Source: Physella acuta (Eukaryota; Mollusca; Gastropoda; Physidae). From it: a DNA stretch of 64,000 nt. Below, one piece after another: positions 1-10,974 of the stretch. The stretch is taken from contig NW_026731780.1 of NCBI RefSeq assembly GCF_028476545.1, positions 427,001 through 491,000 of the forward strand, read 5' to 3'. Under the pieces are notes generated by a model that was given only the letters and a program-made list of their open reading frames with translations, was not told where the DNA came from and made no database searches. The position numbers and the translations under genes are program-made. Every line of letters starts with the position of its first letter. The first letter of the stretch is position 1.

Positions 1-720
1 GTAGGGTAAAATATAGGTAAAACTTCACGTTTTAATGAATTCTGTGACTTGTTGCTCCCCTTTGATAGTCCAATAGAGGACACGTAACTGTTTGACCGAT
101 CCTCCAAAGTGTACTGTGGCGGATGGGGCAGAGATTGGGGACCTAACAGGGGGCTCAAAAATTTATATATTTATATATTAAAAAAAGTTATTTATAATTG
201 TACTTTTTAACCATCGCCTAGGCCGAGTACTATTTCCCCTAGAATCAAACATCCTGTAACCAATATAAAAATTTTTTAAAACTATAATACTAGAAACTAC
301 GGTTTTATATACGTTTACTTATTAGCCCATATAGGGGAGACAACCCAAAATCAAACGTCTGCCTTGCTGATTGTTCTTTGGTAGACAAAAAATATGTATA
401 ACAGGAAACCCTTTTCAATTTTACAATTAATAACTAAGAAGTTAACGACCGTAATTTGCGAATAACTTGACAAATGTAGCGTCCTTTCCAAAACATGCTA
501 TAATTAATATTTTCCGCGTAGCTTTTGAATGGAGCAACCTTCTCCATAGGCCAGTGTCCTCGTTTGGTGCCTACTTTGTAAGGGTGTATAAAGGGGGGAT
601 CACTCCAATCGGATTTCATATTTCTGGCCTGAGGATCAGTGACAACAAGGGCAGAGCTAATGTTTATTTATTACTGGCTGGGCCACGCGAAACATGGGAG
701 AGAGGGAGGGGAGGGGTAGG
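1..720. other. Non-coding AT-rich stretch
   Basis: I see no gene here. The open frames are short, overlap on opposite strands and match no family I recognise. The only identifiable piece is a SINE-B fragment near 327-404, listed separately. Confidence 0.6.
327..404 (+). repeat. SINE-B fragment (internal part)
   Basis: The order 'ggggagacaac', 'ccaaaatcaaac', 'ctgccttg', 'tgttcttgg' matches the middle of the SINE-B copies at 23.8 and 30.0 kb. The tRNA-like head and the GAA-rich tail are missing. This is an old fragment. Confidence 0.5.
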
Positions 721-1063
721 GGGGTGGAGGGAATAGGGTGGTGGAGGGAATAGGGTGGTGGAGGGAATAGGGTGGTGGAGGGAATAGGGTGGTGGAGGGA
801 ATAGGGTGGTGGAGGGAATACGGTGGTGGAGGGAATAGGGTGGTGGAGGGAATAGGGTGGTGGAGGGAATAGGGTGGTGGAGGGAATAGGGTGGTGGAGG
901 GATTTTTAGAGGGAATAGGGTGGTGGAGGGAATAGGGTGGTGGAGGGAATAGGGTGGTGGAGGGAATAGGGTGGTGGAAGGAATAGGGTGGTGGAGGGAA
1001 TAGGGTGGTGGAGGGAATAGGGTGGTGGAGGGAATAGGTGGTGGAGGGAATAGGGTGGCGGAG
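721..1063. repeat. 17-bp minisatellite, about 20 copies
   Basis: Unit gaatagggtggtggagg, nearly perfect, with one short break near 901-912. It is purine-rich on the + strand. The minus-strand proline/serine-rich frame across it is a by-product of the repeat and not a gene. Confidence 0.95.
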
Positions 1064-1350
1064 GGGATGGGGAGGAAGATGGGTGACAGTAGAGTGTTTG
1101 AGGATAGGTAAGAGAGAAAGATAAAGGTAGGGGGGAATTAGGAGAAAAAGTGGGGACATGGTGGGGGGTAGAGGGGGATGGGGAGGAAGATGGGTTACCG
1201 GTGAGAGTTTAGGGATAGGTAAGAAAGAAACGGTAAGGGAGGAGGGAATTAGGAGGAATAGTGGGGACATTGGGGGATGGGGGAGGAAAACGGGTAACCG
1301 GAAAGTGTTTAAGGGAGGGAGGTAAGAATTTAGAGAAAGAGGAGGGACAG
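1063..1350. repeat. ~100-110-bp tandem repeat, nearly 3 copies
   Basis: Units begin with ggggatgggg at 1063, 1174 and 1273, so the periods are 111 and 99 bp. Each continues with 'gataggtaag' or similar and 'gtggggacat'. It grows directly out of the 17-bp array and shares its G-rich start. From 1350 to 1630 I see nothing. Confidence 0.8.
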
Positions 1351-1629
1351 GGGGAAGAGAGTGTTGACAATTACATCAATTGTAAGCAATGAAGTATTGG
1401 TAATAAAGCATTAAGTATATATTGAGCCTATAGTAATGATGTATTTAAATACAATAAAAAAAGATGGTGAATTATTTCTTGTGTGGACTAGGCATTGCGT
1501 GCCAGATTACTCTAAGAATTGATTTTTAAGGTGAGACACGACAGGCAATAGTCGGGTAAAATAGAGTGTAGATAATGGTCCCTGCCTGGTTTCGTGCTTC
1601 TAGCGTGGGGTGGTGAGGCGTAAAGGGAG

Positions 1630-2185
1630 GGGGTGGTGGTGGTGTGTTGGGGGGTAATGGTGTGTGGGGGGAGATGGTGGTATGTTGGGAGATGGTGGTG
1701 TGTGGGGGGATGTTGGTGTATATGTGGAAGATGGTGGTGTGTGGCGGGAGATGGTGTTGTAAGGGGGAGAAGGTGGTGTATGTTGGAAGATGGTGGTGTA
1801 TGTTGGAAGATGGTGATGTATGTTAGTGTATGTTGGAAGATGGTGGTGTATATTGGTGGTGTATGTTAGAGATGGTAGTGTATGTTGGATGGTGGTGTAT
1901 GTTGGTGTACGTTGGGAGATGGTGGTGTATGTTGGATGGTGGTGTCTGTTGGAAAATGGTGGTGTATGTTGGTGTACGTTGGGAGATGGTGGTGTATGTT
2001 GGAAAATGGTGGTGTATATTGGTGTATGTTGGGAGATGGTGGTGTATGTTGGAGGATGGTGGTGTTTGTTTGATGGTGGTGTATGTTGGAAGATGGTGGT
2101 GTATGTTGATGATGGTGTTTATAGTTGGGAGATGGTGATGTATGCTGGATGTATGTGGTGTATGCTGGGAAATAGTGGTGTATTT
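1630..2185. repeat. Irregular GT/GA-rich minisatellite, ~20-bp unit
   Basis: Variants of ttggaagatggtggtgtatg alternate with shorter 'gttggtgtat' units. All forward frames are rich in Val, Trp, Tyr, Gly and Cys because the repeat lacks stops. I do not treat them as genes. Confidence 0.9.
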
Positions 2186-2224
2186 TCTGGGTACTTGTAT
2201 CTAAGCTACTTTTTCTTCTCTAAC

Positions 2225-2365
2225 CTTACTCATAGCCCGTACCTAACCTCACCAATAGCCCCTACCTCACCAATAGCCCCTGCCAATAGCCCCCACCTAC
2301 CCTCCCCAATAGCCCCCACCTAACCTTACCCATAGCCCCCACCTAACCTCGCCAATAGCCTAGAT
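2225..2365. repeat. Short pyrimidine-rich repeat
   Basis: About seven imperfect copies of a unit containing caatagcccc and acctaacctc. Confidence 0.75.
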
Positions 2366-2665
2366 TTCAACACTCCTTTGTCAATTCACCTAGTTTTACC
2401 GGACACCCTAAAAACAATTCATTAAAACATAAAATCAATTTCTTTAAATATTTGAAACAGGAAATTCATTCCTTTAAATATTTGAGATGTCATGTTTATC
2501 ATGGTTCTCTAACAATGTTCCTTTTAACTCAACGTTAAAAAAATGGTTTATCTTTACCACAGGCCAATGTTTAGCCGTCAGGCAATCAAGCAACATGACG
2601 TCATCAAACCTAAACTCGACTGCCCGAACTAACGACCCCCATCCTTCATGTACATTTTAAATCAT

Positions 2666-2697
<32 letters not shown>

Positions 2698-3653
2698 TTT
2701 TAACAACGAAACATTACAAGGAAAGGAAAGAAAAAACATGACGTCAGTTTTTTTTTAATGTAAAAAAGAAGTCTAATAAGCAAAAAAAAAATGCGAGCAA
2801 AGATTTCAGCGCCTTTTAAAAATGCATATCTCAATTAGAATAATATAGCAGGCATTAACATGGCCCTTGGCTCAACTACGTTTCGTCTATTTTCTTTTCG
2901 ATTACCTCCCCTGAAATTTCCTGATTATCAGAGCGAATGCAACACACCACGTTGATATGTGTTCAATGTGTTTAAACACAGAGCTGGAAATAATCTGTGA
3001 ATTTTTTCTTTTCCTATAGGTGTACCCCGGATTTAAATCCATGACGTTGTCAAAAAGTTAACGTAAGCGTTTGGATTAGAGTTTGGTTTTTTATTATTGA
3101 AACAAGGCTTTCTAAAGTGCTACCATATTCAATGAAGGCACGGCGAAACAAAACTTTCAACCGTGCTTTCACATTTAAAGAAGGTACGGCTAACCACACA
3201 ACATCCTCACCACTGTTGTTAAAATTATGAAAAAAAAAAAAGTGTGTTGGTTGTATTGTGGAAAACGACAACTCTCGCTGTAAGAAAAAAACGGACTTAT
3301 GTCTACGATCTTTAATACCTGTTTACAAGACCTCCCTACCTTTCTACTATTTACAAGTTTACATTTAAATATGTAGGCTACATTAGGAAATAAATTAAAT
3401 GCTTTTTAATAATTAAAATGCTAAAATACATTGAAACATTTCGATATGTTTAAACTTAGAAACTACATTTTCAACATTGCATTAGTATACACTCCAAATG
3501 ATTAACGACACTGAATATTTCGTTTTCACAGTAGGGCCTATATCTGAGATGTTATAGTCCTTTAGCTGGTATTGTATGCGGGTTAACAGGTTAAGGTTTG
3601 GTTAGGATTGCTCACTAGTGTTGTTTATTAAGGTTTAGATTAGTAGTTATAAG
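2366..3653. other. Non-coding stretch with two full CRE palindromes
   Basis: AT-rich, with A and T runs. No ORF here looks coding. It holds two perfect tgacgtca palindromes at 2596-2603 and 2739-2746, the CREB/ATF consensus. Two sites in 1.3 kb is suggestive only. Confidence 0.45.
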
Positions 3654-3931
3654 CAGTGGCGTAGCGAGGTCGGGTGTCACCCGGTGCGGTCACCCCCCAG
3701 AGGCGTAGCGACCCTTCCCGGGGACAAACTTTCAAGTTTTCGATTTGCAACCCCCTCAAGTTTTCGATTTGCACCCCCCCCTCAAACTTTCGAATTGCAG
3801 CCCCCCCCCCCCCCTCAACTTTTTCACTATATATTTTGCTATTTTTTGCCTTGGTGTCACCCCCCCCCCCCCCCAAATGGTGTCGAACGGTTCGGTCCGC
3901 ACAACCCGCCCCCCCCCTCGCTACTCCCCTG
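3654..3931. mobile_element. hAT-type MITE (family M1), with target duplication
   Basis: It begins cagtggcgtagcgagg and ends ctcgctactcccctg, imperfect terminal inverted repeats. It is flanked by an exact 8-bp direct repeat gttataag at 3646-3653 and 3932-3939, the duplication length typical of hAT transposons. It is 278 bp with long C runs and a few internal copies of a 'tcaaactttcga' module. No coding capacity. Same family as the copies at 46.2 and 52.4 kb and the partial ones at 18.6, 36.3 and 56.4 kb. Confidence 0.9.
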
Positions 3932-3985
3932 GTTATAAGCGTGTATGAGTTAGTGTTTTGCCAGTTAGGTTGTCAGAGGTATATG

Positions 3986-4600
3986 AGCTGTGACAACCTA
4001 TCTACTGTGATAACCTGTTTAGTGTAACAACATACCCACTATGACAACCTGTCCACTATGACAACCTGTCTAGTGTAACAACCTGTATACTATGAAAACC
4101 TGTCTAGTGTAACAACCTGTCTACTATGACAACCCCTCCACTATGACAACCCCTCCACTATGACAACTCTACACTATGACAACCCCTCCACTATGACAAC
4201 CCCTCCACTATAACAACCTGCCCACTATGACAACCTGCCACTATGACAACCTGTCCAGTATGACAACCCCTCCACTATGACAACCCCTCCACTATAACAA
4301 CCTGCCCACTATGACAACCTGCCACTATGACAACCTGCCCACTATGACAACCTGCTCACTATGACAACCCCTCCACTATAACAACCTGCCCACTATGACA
4401 ACCTGTCTACTATGACAACCTGCCCACTATGAAAACCTGCCCACTATGACAACCTGCCCACTATGACAACCTGTCTACTATAACAATCTGCCCTCTATGA
4501 CAACCTGCCCACTGTGTCAACCCGTCTTCTATGACAACCTGTCCACTATGACAACCTGCCCACTATGACAACCTGCACACAGTGATAAACAGTTCATTGT
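3986..4600. repeat. 17-bp minisatellite, about 36 copies
   Basis: Unit actatgacaacctgccc with frequent single-base variants and some 16-bp units. It begins about 45 bp after the MITE's right-hand target duplication. Confidence 0.95.
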
Positions 4601-5134
4601 AAAAAGCTGAATTACTGCGAACACTCGCTCTACAATAGCAACCCTCCCCGCAACGACAACCATTTTATGACAATTTTGACAGCCAACCCATAACCACAAT
4701 CTGCACTAGCCTAACCTCAACCACACCTCAAAACTAATCAGTACTTGTCTAATTATCAAGATAATTAATCCTGGTAATTAAAACACCATTAAACCCTTAA
4801 AATCACGCTAGAGTTATGCTACTAAAAAAAAAAGCTTAAGCATCTAATAGTTAACGAGGCGTCCTACAAAAAATCCAAAACTCTAGAGTTCCTTACAGAA
4901 AGGTAAAGTAAATTTTATTTAATCCTCGATTTTCTAAGATACGTTTTTTTTTTTTACTTGAAGCGAAATATGAGTTTCTTGGCTAATCAGAGACGGAGAT
5001 CAATATCAATCAGGAAGGAGATCTGCATCAATCAGGAGGTTTTTAGCCAGGGGAGGAAACTGGCCAGGGTCAAAGGTTAACCTGGGTTGTCTTCTCGCCC
5101 TGAAGGAGGATGTGGAGTTAATGACATTCCAACA

Positions 5135-5204
5135 TGACGTAGCAGGCATGACGTAGCAGTCACGTCACCATCTACGATCGCTGCTCATATCAATGGCGAC
5201 GTCA
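5135..5204. promoter_or_regulatory. Cluster of four CRE-like sites
   Basis: TGACGT or ACGTCA occurs at 5135-5140, 5149-5154, 5162-5167 and 5199-5204, four in 70 bp of non-repetitive DNA. The first two share the extended form catgacgtagcag. This is the bZIP (CREB/ATF) core. There is no recognisable gene next to it, so a regulatory role is inference. The rest of 4600-5366 shows nothing. Confidence 0.35.
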
Positions 5205-5366
5205 AAAAATAAAAAACACACAAATAAAAGTTTGTAGGAAAGGAGAAAGTTTTTTAAATGTATTTAAGAACAAGGGGTTTTTTAATTTAAAAAAAATGAA
5301 GAAATCGCGGCCTTGAGAGTTGTATAAGTGTGAGTATAACGCCCACTTCACTCTCCACCACGAGTG

Positions 5367-5954
5367 TAGCTTCATTATTAAAAAAGTAAAATGTTAGTGT
5401 GAATTACCGAACGAAAATTATTCCTAGGATTATAGATGAGTAATTTGACTACATATTGTAGTAAACTCAAATGTAAAGTTTCCCTTTCAAACCTGACGGT
5501 ATATGGGGCAAGTGAAGTAGAGTTCACTTGTTTTCGTGACCTCGGTATATGAAGAGATAGTGTGGTCAGCACTATGCCCAGCCGTCTTTGCTTTTCCCTA
5601 ACGTGAGTTAGGTACCCAGCAGAGTTGAGTAGACTCAGGGACGGTCTACTGATTTGAACCCTGATTCGAACTCGAGACTTACGGGTCAGCAGTCCAGCTC
5701 TCTACCGCTAGACCACTCAAATGAGGTACAACACATTGTATCTTAACAACCTAACAGTCACCCTACAATGTTATTAAAATCGATACTGTAACTTCAATTT
5801 TTTAAAAGTAAAATGTTAGCATAATTTAACAAACGAAAGCACTCACTAGGATTATAGATAATTAGTAAGACTATATATTTTACTATTCTCAAATGAGATA
5901 CAAACACGTCTATCTAAACAAGCTAATAGTCATCCTACAATGTTATTAATTTCG
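5367..5954. repeat. ~155-bp tandem duplication, first copy split by a SINE
   Basis: Copy 1 (5367-5473 plus 5724-5782) and copy 2 (5789-5954) share 'gtaaaatgttag', 'aggattatagat', 'ctcaaatgag' and 'ctacaatgttatta' in the same order. Copy 1 contains SINE-A between its halves. Copy 2 does not and so preserves the unoccupied site. Confidence 0.85.
5474..5714 (-). mobile_element. SINE-A, full length, with 9-bp target duplication
   Basis: Read on the minus strand, a tRNA-like head starts ggtctagcggtagag (A box). A B-box-like agttcgaatc follows, then a conserved body of about 165 bp ending near 'cgtcaggtttgaaag'. The direct repeat actcaaatg flanks it at 5465-5473 and 5715-5723. The uninterrupted neighbouring copy (~5888-5899) shows this site once. 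SINEs are transcribed by RNA polymerase III and mobilised by a partner LINE, which is not in this window. Confidence 0.92.
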
Positions 5955-6490
5955 AGCATGTCACTATACCCTGAAAAATTTTTCCGTTCCATACAACCTT
6001 AATACCAGTTTATAGAAAGAACAACACAAATTGGCGAATAGGTAAAAATAAAGTACGTGCCTGCATGCAAATGTCTAATAAATATATGTCAGACACGTAC
6101 AAAGCGACATTTGTTTTACGCCTATGTGGAATTGTCGTATATTATTTATATTAAATATGGAAAAAAAAACAACTGAGAAGAAATAATCGTTTAAGATTCT
6201 CAAAGCATAATATATGCTTTGTCACGTATTTGTTTAAATTAGTTATTCAAAAGAGATTTATAGAAAACAATAACATTTCAACAACAAAAAAATTAATTAT
6301 AGGCTTGATAGGCTAGATGCTGAATTTGAAATGATTCATTTATGTTTAAAAAAATTAAATCTACATTAATTTTTTATGTTGGAATGATAAATCCCGCATT
6401 AGATCCAATCCAACATTTTTAAGGAAGTTATTCCCATCGCTGCGTGACTAGGGAAAGGTTCAAAATCCAAGTGAATTTGTGAACAATACA
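5955..6490. other. Non-coding AT-rich stretch
   Basis: No gene, repeat or site that I can support. Confidence 0.6.
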
Positions 6491-6494
6491 GTAG

Positions 6495-6668
6495 AGTGAT
6501 TGGTCGCTGGCGTTTTAAAAGAAGGTGATGCACAGAGGGTTAGAGATCGAATCCTTGTCAGACTGGGTAATACATTATTACACAACTGTATCGCATGGTC
6601 GAAGGCGTTGTAAAAGAAGGCAGAGCGATGTACAGAGGTTTAGAGATCGAATCCGTCTCAGACACAGA
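6495..6668 (+). repeat. Pair of tRNA-like (SINE head) sequences in tandem
   Basis: Two related segments about 100 bp apart each carry an A-box-like tggtcgctggcg or tggtcgaaggcg. About 50 bp later each has a B-box-like gatcgaatcc, matching the GWTCRANNC consensus. Both also contain 'gttttaaaagaagg' or 'gttgtaaaagaagg' and 'acagaggtttagag'. They do not fold into a credible full tRNA by eye, so I call them SINE-derived and not functional tRNA genes. Confidence 0.55.
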
Positions 6669-6735
6669 ATGGTGATTGTGTAACTAAATACCCCCCCCCC
6701 CGTTTATTTTTTAGCCCCCCCCTCCATCAGCTCTT

Positions 6736-6873
6736 TCCTTCCCAGTAGAATCATCTAAATTTAGAAATTGTACGGAATTTAATTTTTTCCCACTAGAATC
6801 CTCCAAATTTAGAAATTGTTCGCGATTTTTTTCCCAGTAGAATCCACTAAATTTAAAAATAGTACGGAATTTT
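6736..6873. repeat. ~50-bp tandem repeat, 3 copies
   Basis: 'cccagtagaatc' or 'cccactagaatc' begins units near 6738, 6789 and 6833, each followed by 'aaatttagaaattgt' and 'acggaattt' variants. A C run precedes the repeat. Confidence 0.75.
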
Positions 6874-7740
6874 AAAAAGAGAACAAAGTCGCAAGAAAAC
6901 AATTGTGTATAGATAATTGTGTTGTACCACTACAGACGCTCTCCCACTTGACCACTCTGCACCACAATTGCGTGTGTTCGTGTGATAAAAAATGATGTAG
7001 TGCTTCTCGAGATCAAACTCCTGCTTTTGGTGACCTTCACAGAACACCAAGGTGACTTTGAGTGTAAGACCCTATGTAATGACGCCACTTGCTCCTGAAT
7101 ATAGAATTATCGCCCTTGGATATAACCAACTTAAAATACCTGTATAATGGGAATTAACCTACCTTATTCCCATAACCCAATTTTTTTTCCCCTACGCGAT
7201 TCGTTTACATTACATTTATGCTCCCTGGGCATAAGCATGTATCTATTTTTAGATGTAGGCCTTACACTTAAAATATAAAAATGGTCTTAAATCTAACTTG
7301 ATCCTTTCTTAAACACTGATTTTTTTTTTAGACTTCTAAACCTACTCGAACAAAATTTAAAAATAAAAACAACTAAAAAGGTTATCTAGAAAAAAATCAA
7401 TTAAAAAAGTCGAAAAAATCAATTAAAAAAATAAATAAATAAATAAACTAAAACAGTAAAAATCAAGAATAAACAAATGTTAAATTTTTTTGCACCACCA
7501 GCAGTGAACAAGTTTGAGAAAAGATTGATTGATTAACCCGGATAATCATTAATTAACCTTTCTAACTAAAAGCCCGCTAACGCGCCCAACACGACGACCT
7601 TGAATCGCGCGAGGACTGAATTGTACAATCTAAACAAAGGCGGACCAGCGCCATTGACCACATCCATTAGTCTGATTATATCTTATAACCCCCCCCCCCC
7701 AGACCCCCAGACCCCGTCGGTCGGGGTTTCATCAAGCCGA
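6874..7740. other. Non-coding stretch
   Basis: A possible tRNA-like A-box relic lies on the minus strand near 6925-6960 ('gagtggtcaagtggg'), without a matching B box. Otherwise AT-rich with A/T runs and a C run at about 7689. No gene seen. Confidence 0.5.
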
Positions 7741-7954
7741 GTGTATGAATGTTGAGGCAGGCATTGAAGTAGGTCGGACAAGGCCGGGTGTTAAGACAGA
7801 GATAAGACAGACAGATAAGGCAGACATTTGAGACAGAGTTGAGAACAACAGCATCGGTAATGGTAAGACAGAAAAATGAGGAAGACATTGAGACATGAAT
7901 TTGATAGACACTGAGGTTCAAAGTTGAGTCGGATGAAGGGACGGAGTAGAAGAA

Positions 7955-8345
7955 AGACGTTTAAGACAGCTCAGGCAAAGACATTTAAGACAGCTCAGGC
8001 AAAGACATTTAAGACAGCTCAGGCAAAGACATTTAAGACAGCTCAGGCAAAGACATTTAAGACAGCTCAGGCAAAGACATTTAAGACAACTCAAAGAAAA
8101 TAATTTAAAATAAATCAAAGACATTTAAGACAGCTCAAACAAAGACATTTAACTGCTTAAAAAAAGACATTTAAGACAGTTCCGAATAAAACATTTAAGA
8201 CAGGTCAAAGAAAGACTTTTAAGACAGGTCAAACAAAGACATTTAAGACAACTAAAATAAAGGCATTTAAGACATCTAAGAGTAGACATTTGAGACGGCC
8301 AAAAGAAGACGTTTGAGCAACATAAATTAGTTATTTGAGACAATC
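7955..8345. repeat. 24-bp minisatellite, about 16 copies
   Basis: Unit approximately gacagctcaggcaaagacat plus ttaa. The first units (to ~8080) are nearly perfect and later ones decay. The Cys/Leu-rich minus-strand frames repeat every 8 residues because 24 is divisible by 3. They have no other protein character. Confidence 0.9.
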
Positions 8346-8786
8346 ATAATTAGATATTTCAGACACTCTCCAACACACAACACACACACAGCCAAACACA
8401 CTCATCCACACACACTTGCAAATCACCACTCATCCCCCCGCACCCAAATTCCCTCTCCAAATTTCTCCCCTCTAATTAAACTCCAATTTCCACCCGCTTA
8501 CGGAATTCATTAAAAATTTCATTTTAAAAACCTTTCTGTACTTCCTAATATTTAAACCGCTTAATCCTCCTCCCCCCTCCCCCCCCCCTCCCCTAGGTCG
8601 CACCCAGACGAGGACCCGCGCGCGCTTATCGCACGTGCCCAGCGCCAAGGGCTCCGAGTGTGATAGCCGTCAGGGGCAGATAAAAAACAATATCCCCGTC
8701 ACCTGACTGCTGCTTGAAGATTCCTTCATTAGCCGGGCCGCCTTTAGTCCGGTCAGTTCTGTGATGGATGATCGGCCTGATTGGAC
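8346..8786. other. CpG-rich non-repetitive patch before the 52-bp array
   Basis: After a CA-rich and C-rich lead-in, 8598-8786 is high-complexity DNA with many CpG dinucleotides ('ccgcgcgcgcttatcg', 'gccgggccgcc') and a GATA-type 'cagataaaa'. This differs from its surroundings. It could be a regulatory fragment or an eroded element. I cannot name it. Confidence 0.35.
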
Positions 8787-9568
8787 TGCTGTTCGATATT
8801 GCTGCGTTACGTACTGTACTCTGTCTTAGACTGTATTTTGCTGTTCAATATTGCTGCGTTACGTACTGTACTCTGTCTTTGACTGTATTTTGCTGTTCGA
8901 TAGTGCTGCGGTACGTGCTGTACTCTGTCTTAGACTGTATTTTGCTGTTCGATATTGCTGCGTTACGTACTGTACTCTGTCTTAGACTGTATTTTGCTGT
9001 TCGATATTGCTGCGTTACGTACTGTACCCTGTCTTAGACTGTATTTTGCTGTTCGATATTGCTGCGTTACTTAAAGTACTCTGTCTTAGACTGTATTTTG
9101 CTGTTCGATATTGCTGCGTTACTTAAAGTACTCTGTCTTAGACTGTATTTTGCTGTTCGATATTGCTGCGTTACTTAAAGTACTCTGTCTTAGACTGTAT
9201 TTTGCTGTTCGATATTGCTGCGTTACTTAAAGTACTCTGTCTTAGACTGTATTTTGCTGTTCGATATTGCTGCGTTACTTAAAGTACTCTGTCTTAGACT
9301 GTATTTTGCTGTTCGATATTGCTGCGTTACTTAAAGTACTCTGTCTTAGACTGTATTTTGCTGTTCGATATTGCTGCGTTACGTACTGTACTCTGTCTTA
9401 GACTGTATTTTGCTGTTCGATATTGCTGCGTTACGTACTGTACTCTGTCTTAGACTGTATTTTGCTGTTCGATATTGCTGCGTTACGTACTGTACCCTGT
9501 CTTAGACTGTATTTTGCTGTTCGATATTGCTGTGTTACGTACTGTACTCTGTCTTAGACTGTATTTTG
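8787..9568. repeat. 52-bp satellite-like array, 15 copies in two variants
   Basis: Each unit contains 'ctgttcgatattgctgcg' and 'ctctgtcttagactgtat'. The outer copies carry 'acgtactgta'. Six consecutive central copies (about 9066-9355) carry 'acttaaagta' instead. This pattern fits later amplification of one mutated block. Confidence 0.95.
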
Positions 9569-9843
9569 TTTTAGCTGTCAGAATTCATATTATAGTGGAG
9601 CTTTGAATACTGAGATGGTTTAGGTTATGAAGTTTATACAAAATACTTTTCATGGGGTATAGTTTTTTTTAAAATATTGTTCTTGCACTATATGACCTTT
9701 GCACCCAATATATTTAGGGTACCCAAAATCTAATAATCGTCTTCATGCATGCCAGTCAATATTTTAAATATAGTTTTAACCAAATGCTAGTATTACGCTT
9801 ATCCTAATCCTAATCCTGATCATACGCATGCATACACTATAGA

Positions 9844-10053
9844 CAAGAGGTTCTTAACCTTTTTGGAGGTACCGAACCCCACCAGTTTCATATGCGTATT
9901 CACCTAACTCTTCTTAATAGTTCTATCGTCTGCACTGACAAAATCCTATTCTGAATCATGTGAGTCGGGTGTGTGGCATGACCTCTGGTGAACCCCTAAG
10001 ACTGACACACCGAACCACCTGGGGTTAGTTCAAACCCAGGTTAAGAACCACTG
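9844..10053. mobile_element. hAT-type MITE (family M2)
   Basis: The ends are caagaggttcttaacc and ggttaagaaccactg, an inverted repeat resembling the CAGTGGTTCTTAACC ends of hAT elements. It is about 210 bp with no ORF. The flanking 8-mers do not match by eye, so the target duplication has probably eroded. Confidence 0.7.
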
Positions 10054-10592
10054 TTCTAACCTAACTACCGTTTAATAAAACTTTCTGATTAGTAAATTGA
10101 GATGGCCTGTATGAAGGGTGTATTAAATTATGAGTATATAATCGGTACGCACGTCACAAAACTTTACACAATGAGTTTTTTACATTACATTTTTGTTAAG
10201 AAAAATAATTCGTATATATTTTTCTTTAATGAGAGGTACAAGGTGCCAACAGTGTCTAAAAATAAACTTAACCTTAACAAAAAAATAGTATTTCACAAGT
10301 AAGTAAAACGTCTATCACATGATTAATTTTGTTCTAATCTTACACAATTAATGCACATAAATATAAAACGTTAAAATATATTACTTGTGTCCAGTCTACA
10401 CGGAAATGATTCTCTATTATTTTTTTGGTATTGTTTTTCTCTCTGGGATTCGAACACTGAACTAATAAATGAAAAATACATGGAAATATAACCTGAGTAC
10501 ACGTCTTCGCTGAAGAATAAAAAACAAATAACCAACCAAGGGTGATAATTTTTGTTTCGCTTTCTTTTTAAAATCTAAATTATCTGCCCCTG
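10054..10592. other. Non-coding AT-rich stretch
   Basis: Short open frames only, of biased Lys/Asn/Ile/Phe composition. No supported feature. Confidence 0.55.
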
Positions 10593-10611
10593 ATTGGTGC
10601 AGCGCATGCGC
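10593..10611. promoter_or_regulatory. Candidate promoter: CCAAT plus NRF1-type palindrome
   Basis: attgg (CCAAT on the minus strand) at 10593-10597 is followed 4 bp later by gcgcatgcgc at 10602-10611, a perfect NRF1-type palindrome. The pairing is common in animal TATA-less promoters. A small ORF starts 46 bp downstream. Function is inferred from motifs alone. Confidence 0.35.
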
Positions 10612-10657
10612 GGACAGCTTAAAGAGACAGCCTTCCGTTTGAGATCCCGGGCCGACA

Positions 10658-10942
10658 ATGAACTGCACTTTGGGTAACGAGTTAATTCGCGCATCAAAGT
10701 CAGCACTAATTACTGGGGAGCCCGATCAGCTGTCAAGTGGTTGTACGGCAACCCGGCTCAACCCGACACGTATGGCTGGTACAAATCGGCACGACAACCA
10801 GGTCATGATTAAAACATTAGAACTACCCGATCCAAAAGGGTTGGATTATCCAACACAACCGAATGCAACCTTTAACGATTGGATTGTTTACAATTATTTT
10901 TCCGATCATCAAGAAAAGAGGAACTTTGGCGATACCAGTTAA
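10658..10942 (+). CDS. Hypothetical small ORF, 94 codons
   Basis: The ATG has an A at -3, and the frame runs to TAA at the end. The protein starts MNCTLGNELIRAS and has normal, non-repetitive composition, unlike nearly every other frame here. I recognise no domain, signal peptide or membrane segment. It lies just downstream of a CCAAT/NRF1-type promoter candidate and ends just before a minisatellite. It could be a short gene, a first exon (a GT lies in 'gggtaacg' near 10672) or chance. No homology is claimed. Confidence 0.2.
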   Translation: MNCTLGNELIRASKSALITGEPDQLSSGCTATRLNPTRMAGTNRHDNQVMIKTLELPDPKGLDYPTQPNATFNDWIVYNYFSDHQEKRNFGDTS

Positions 10943-10974
10943 AACTAAACCTAATCGTATTCAAACTTGATTCA

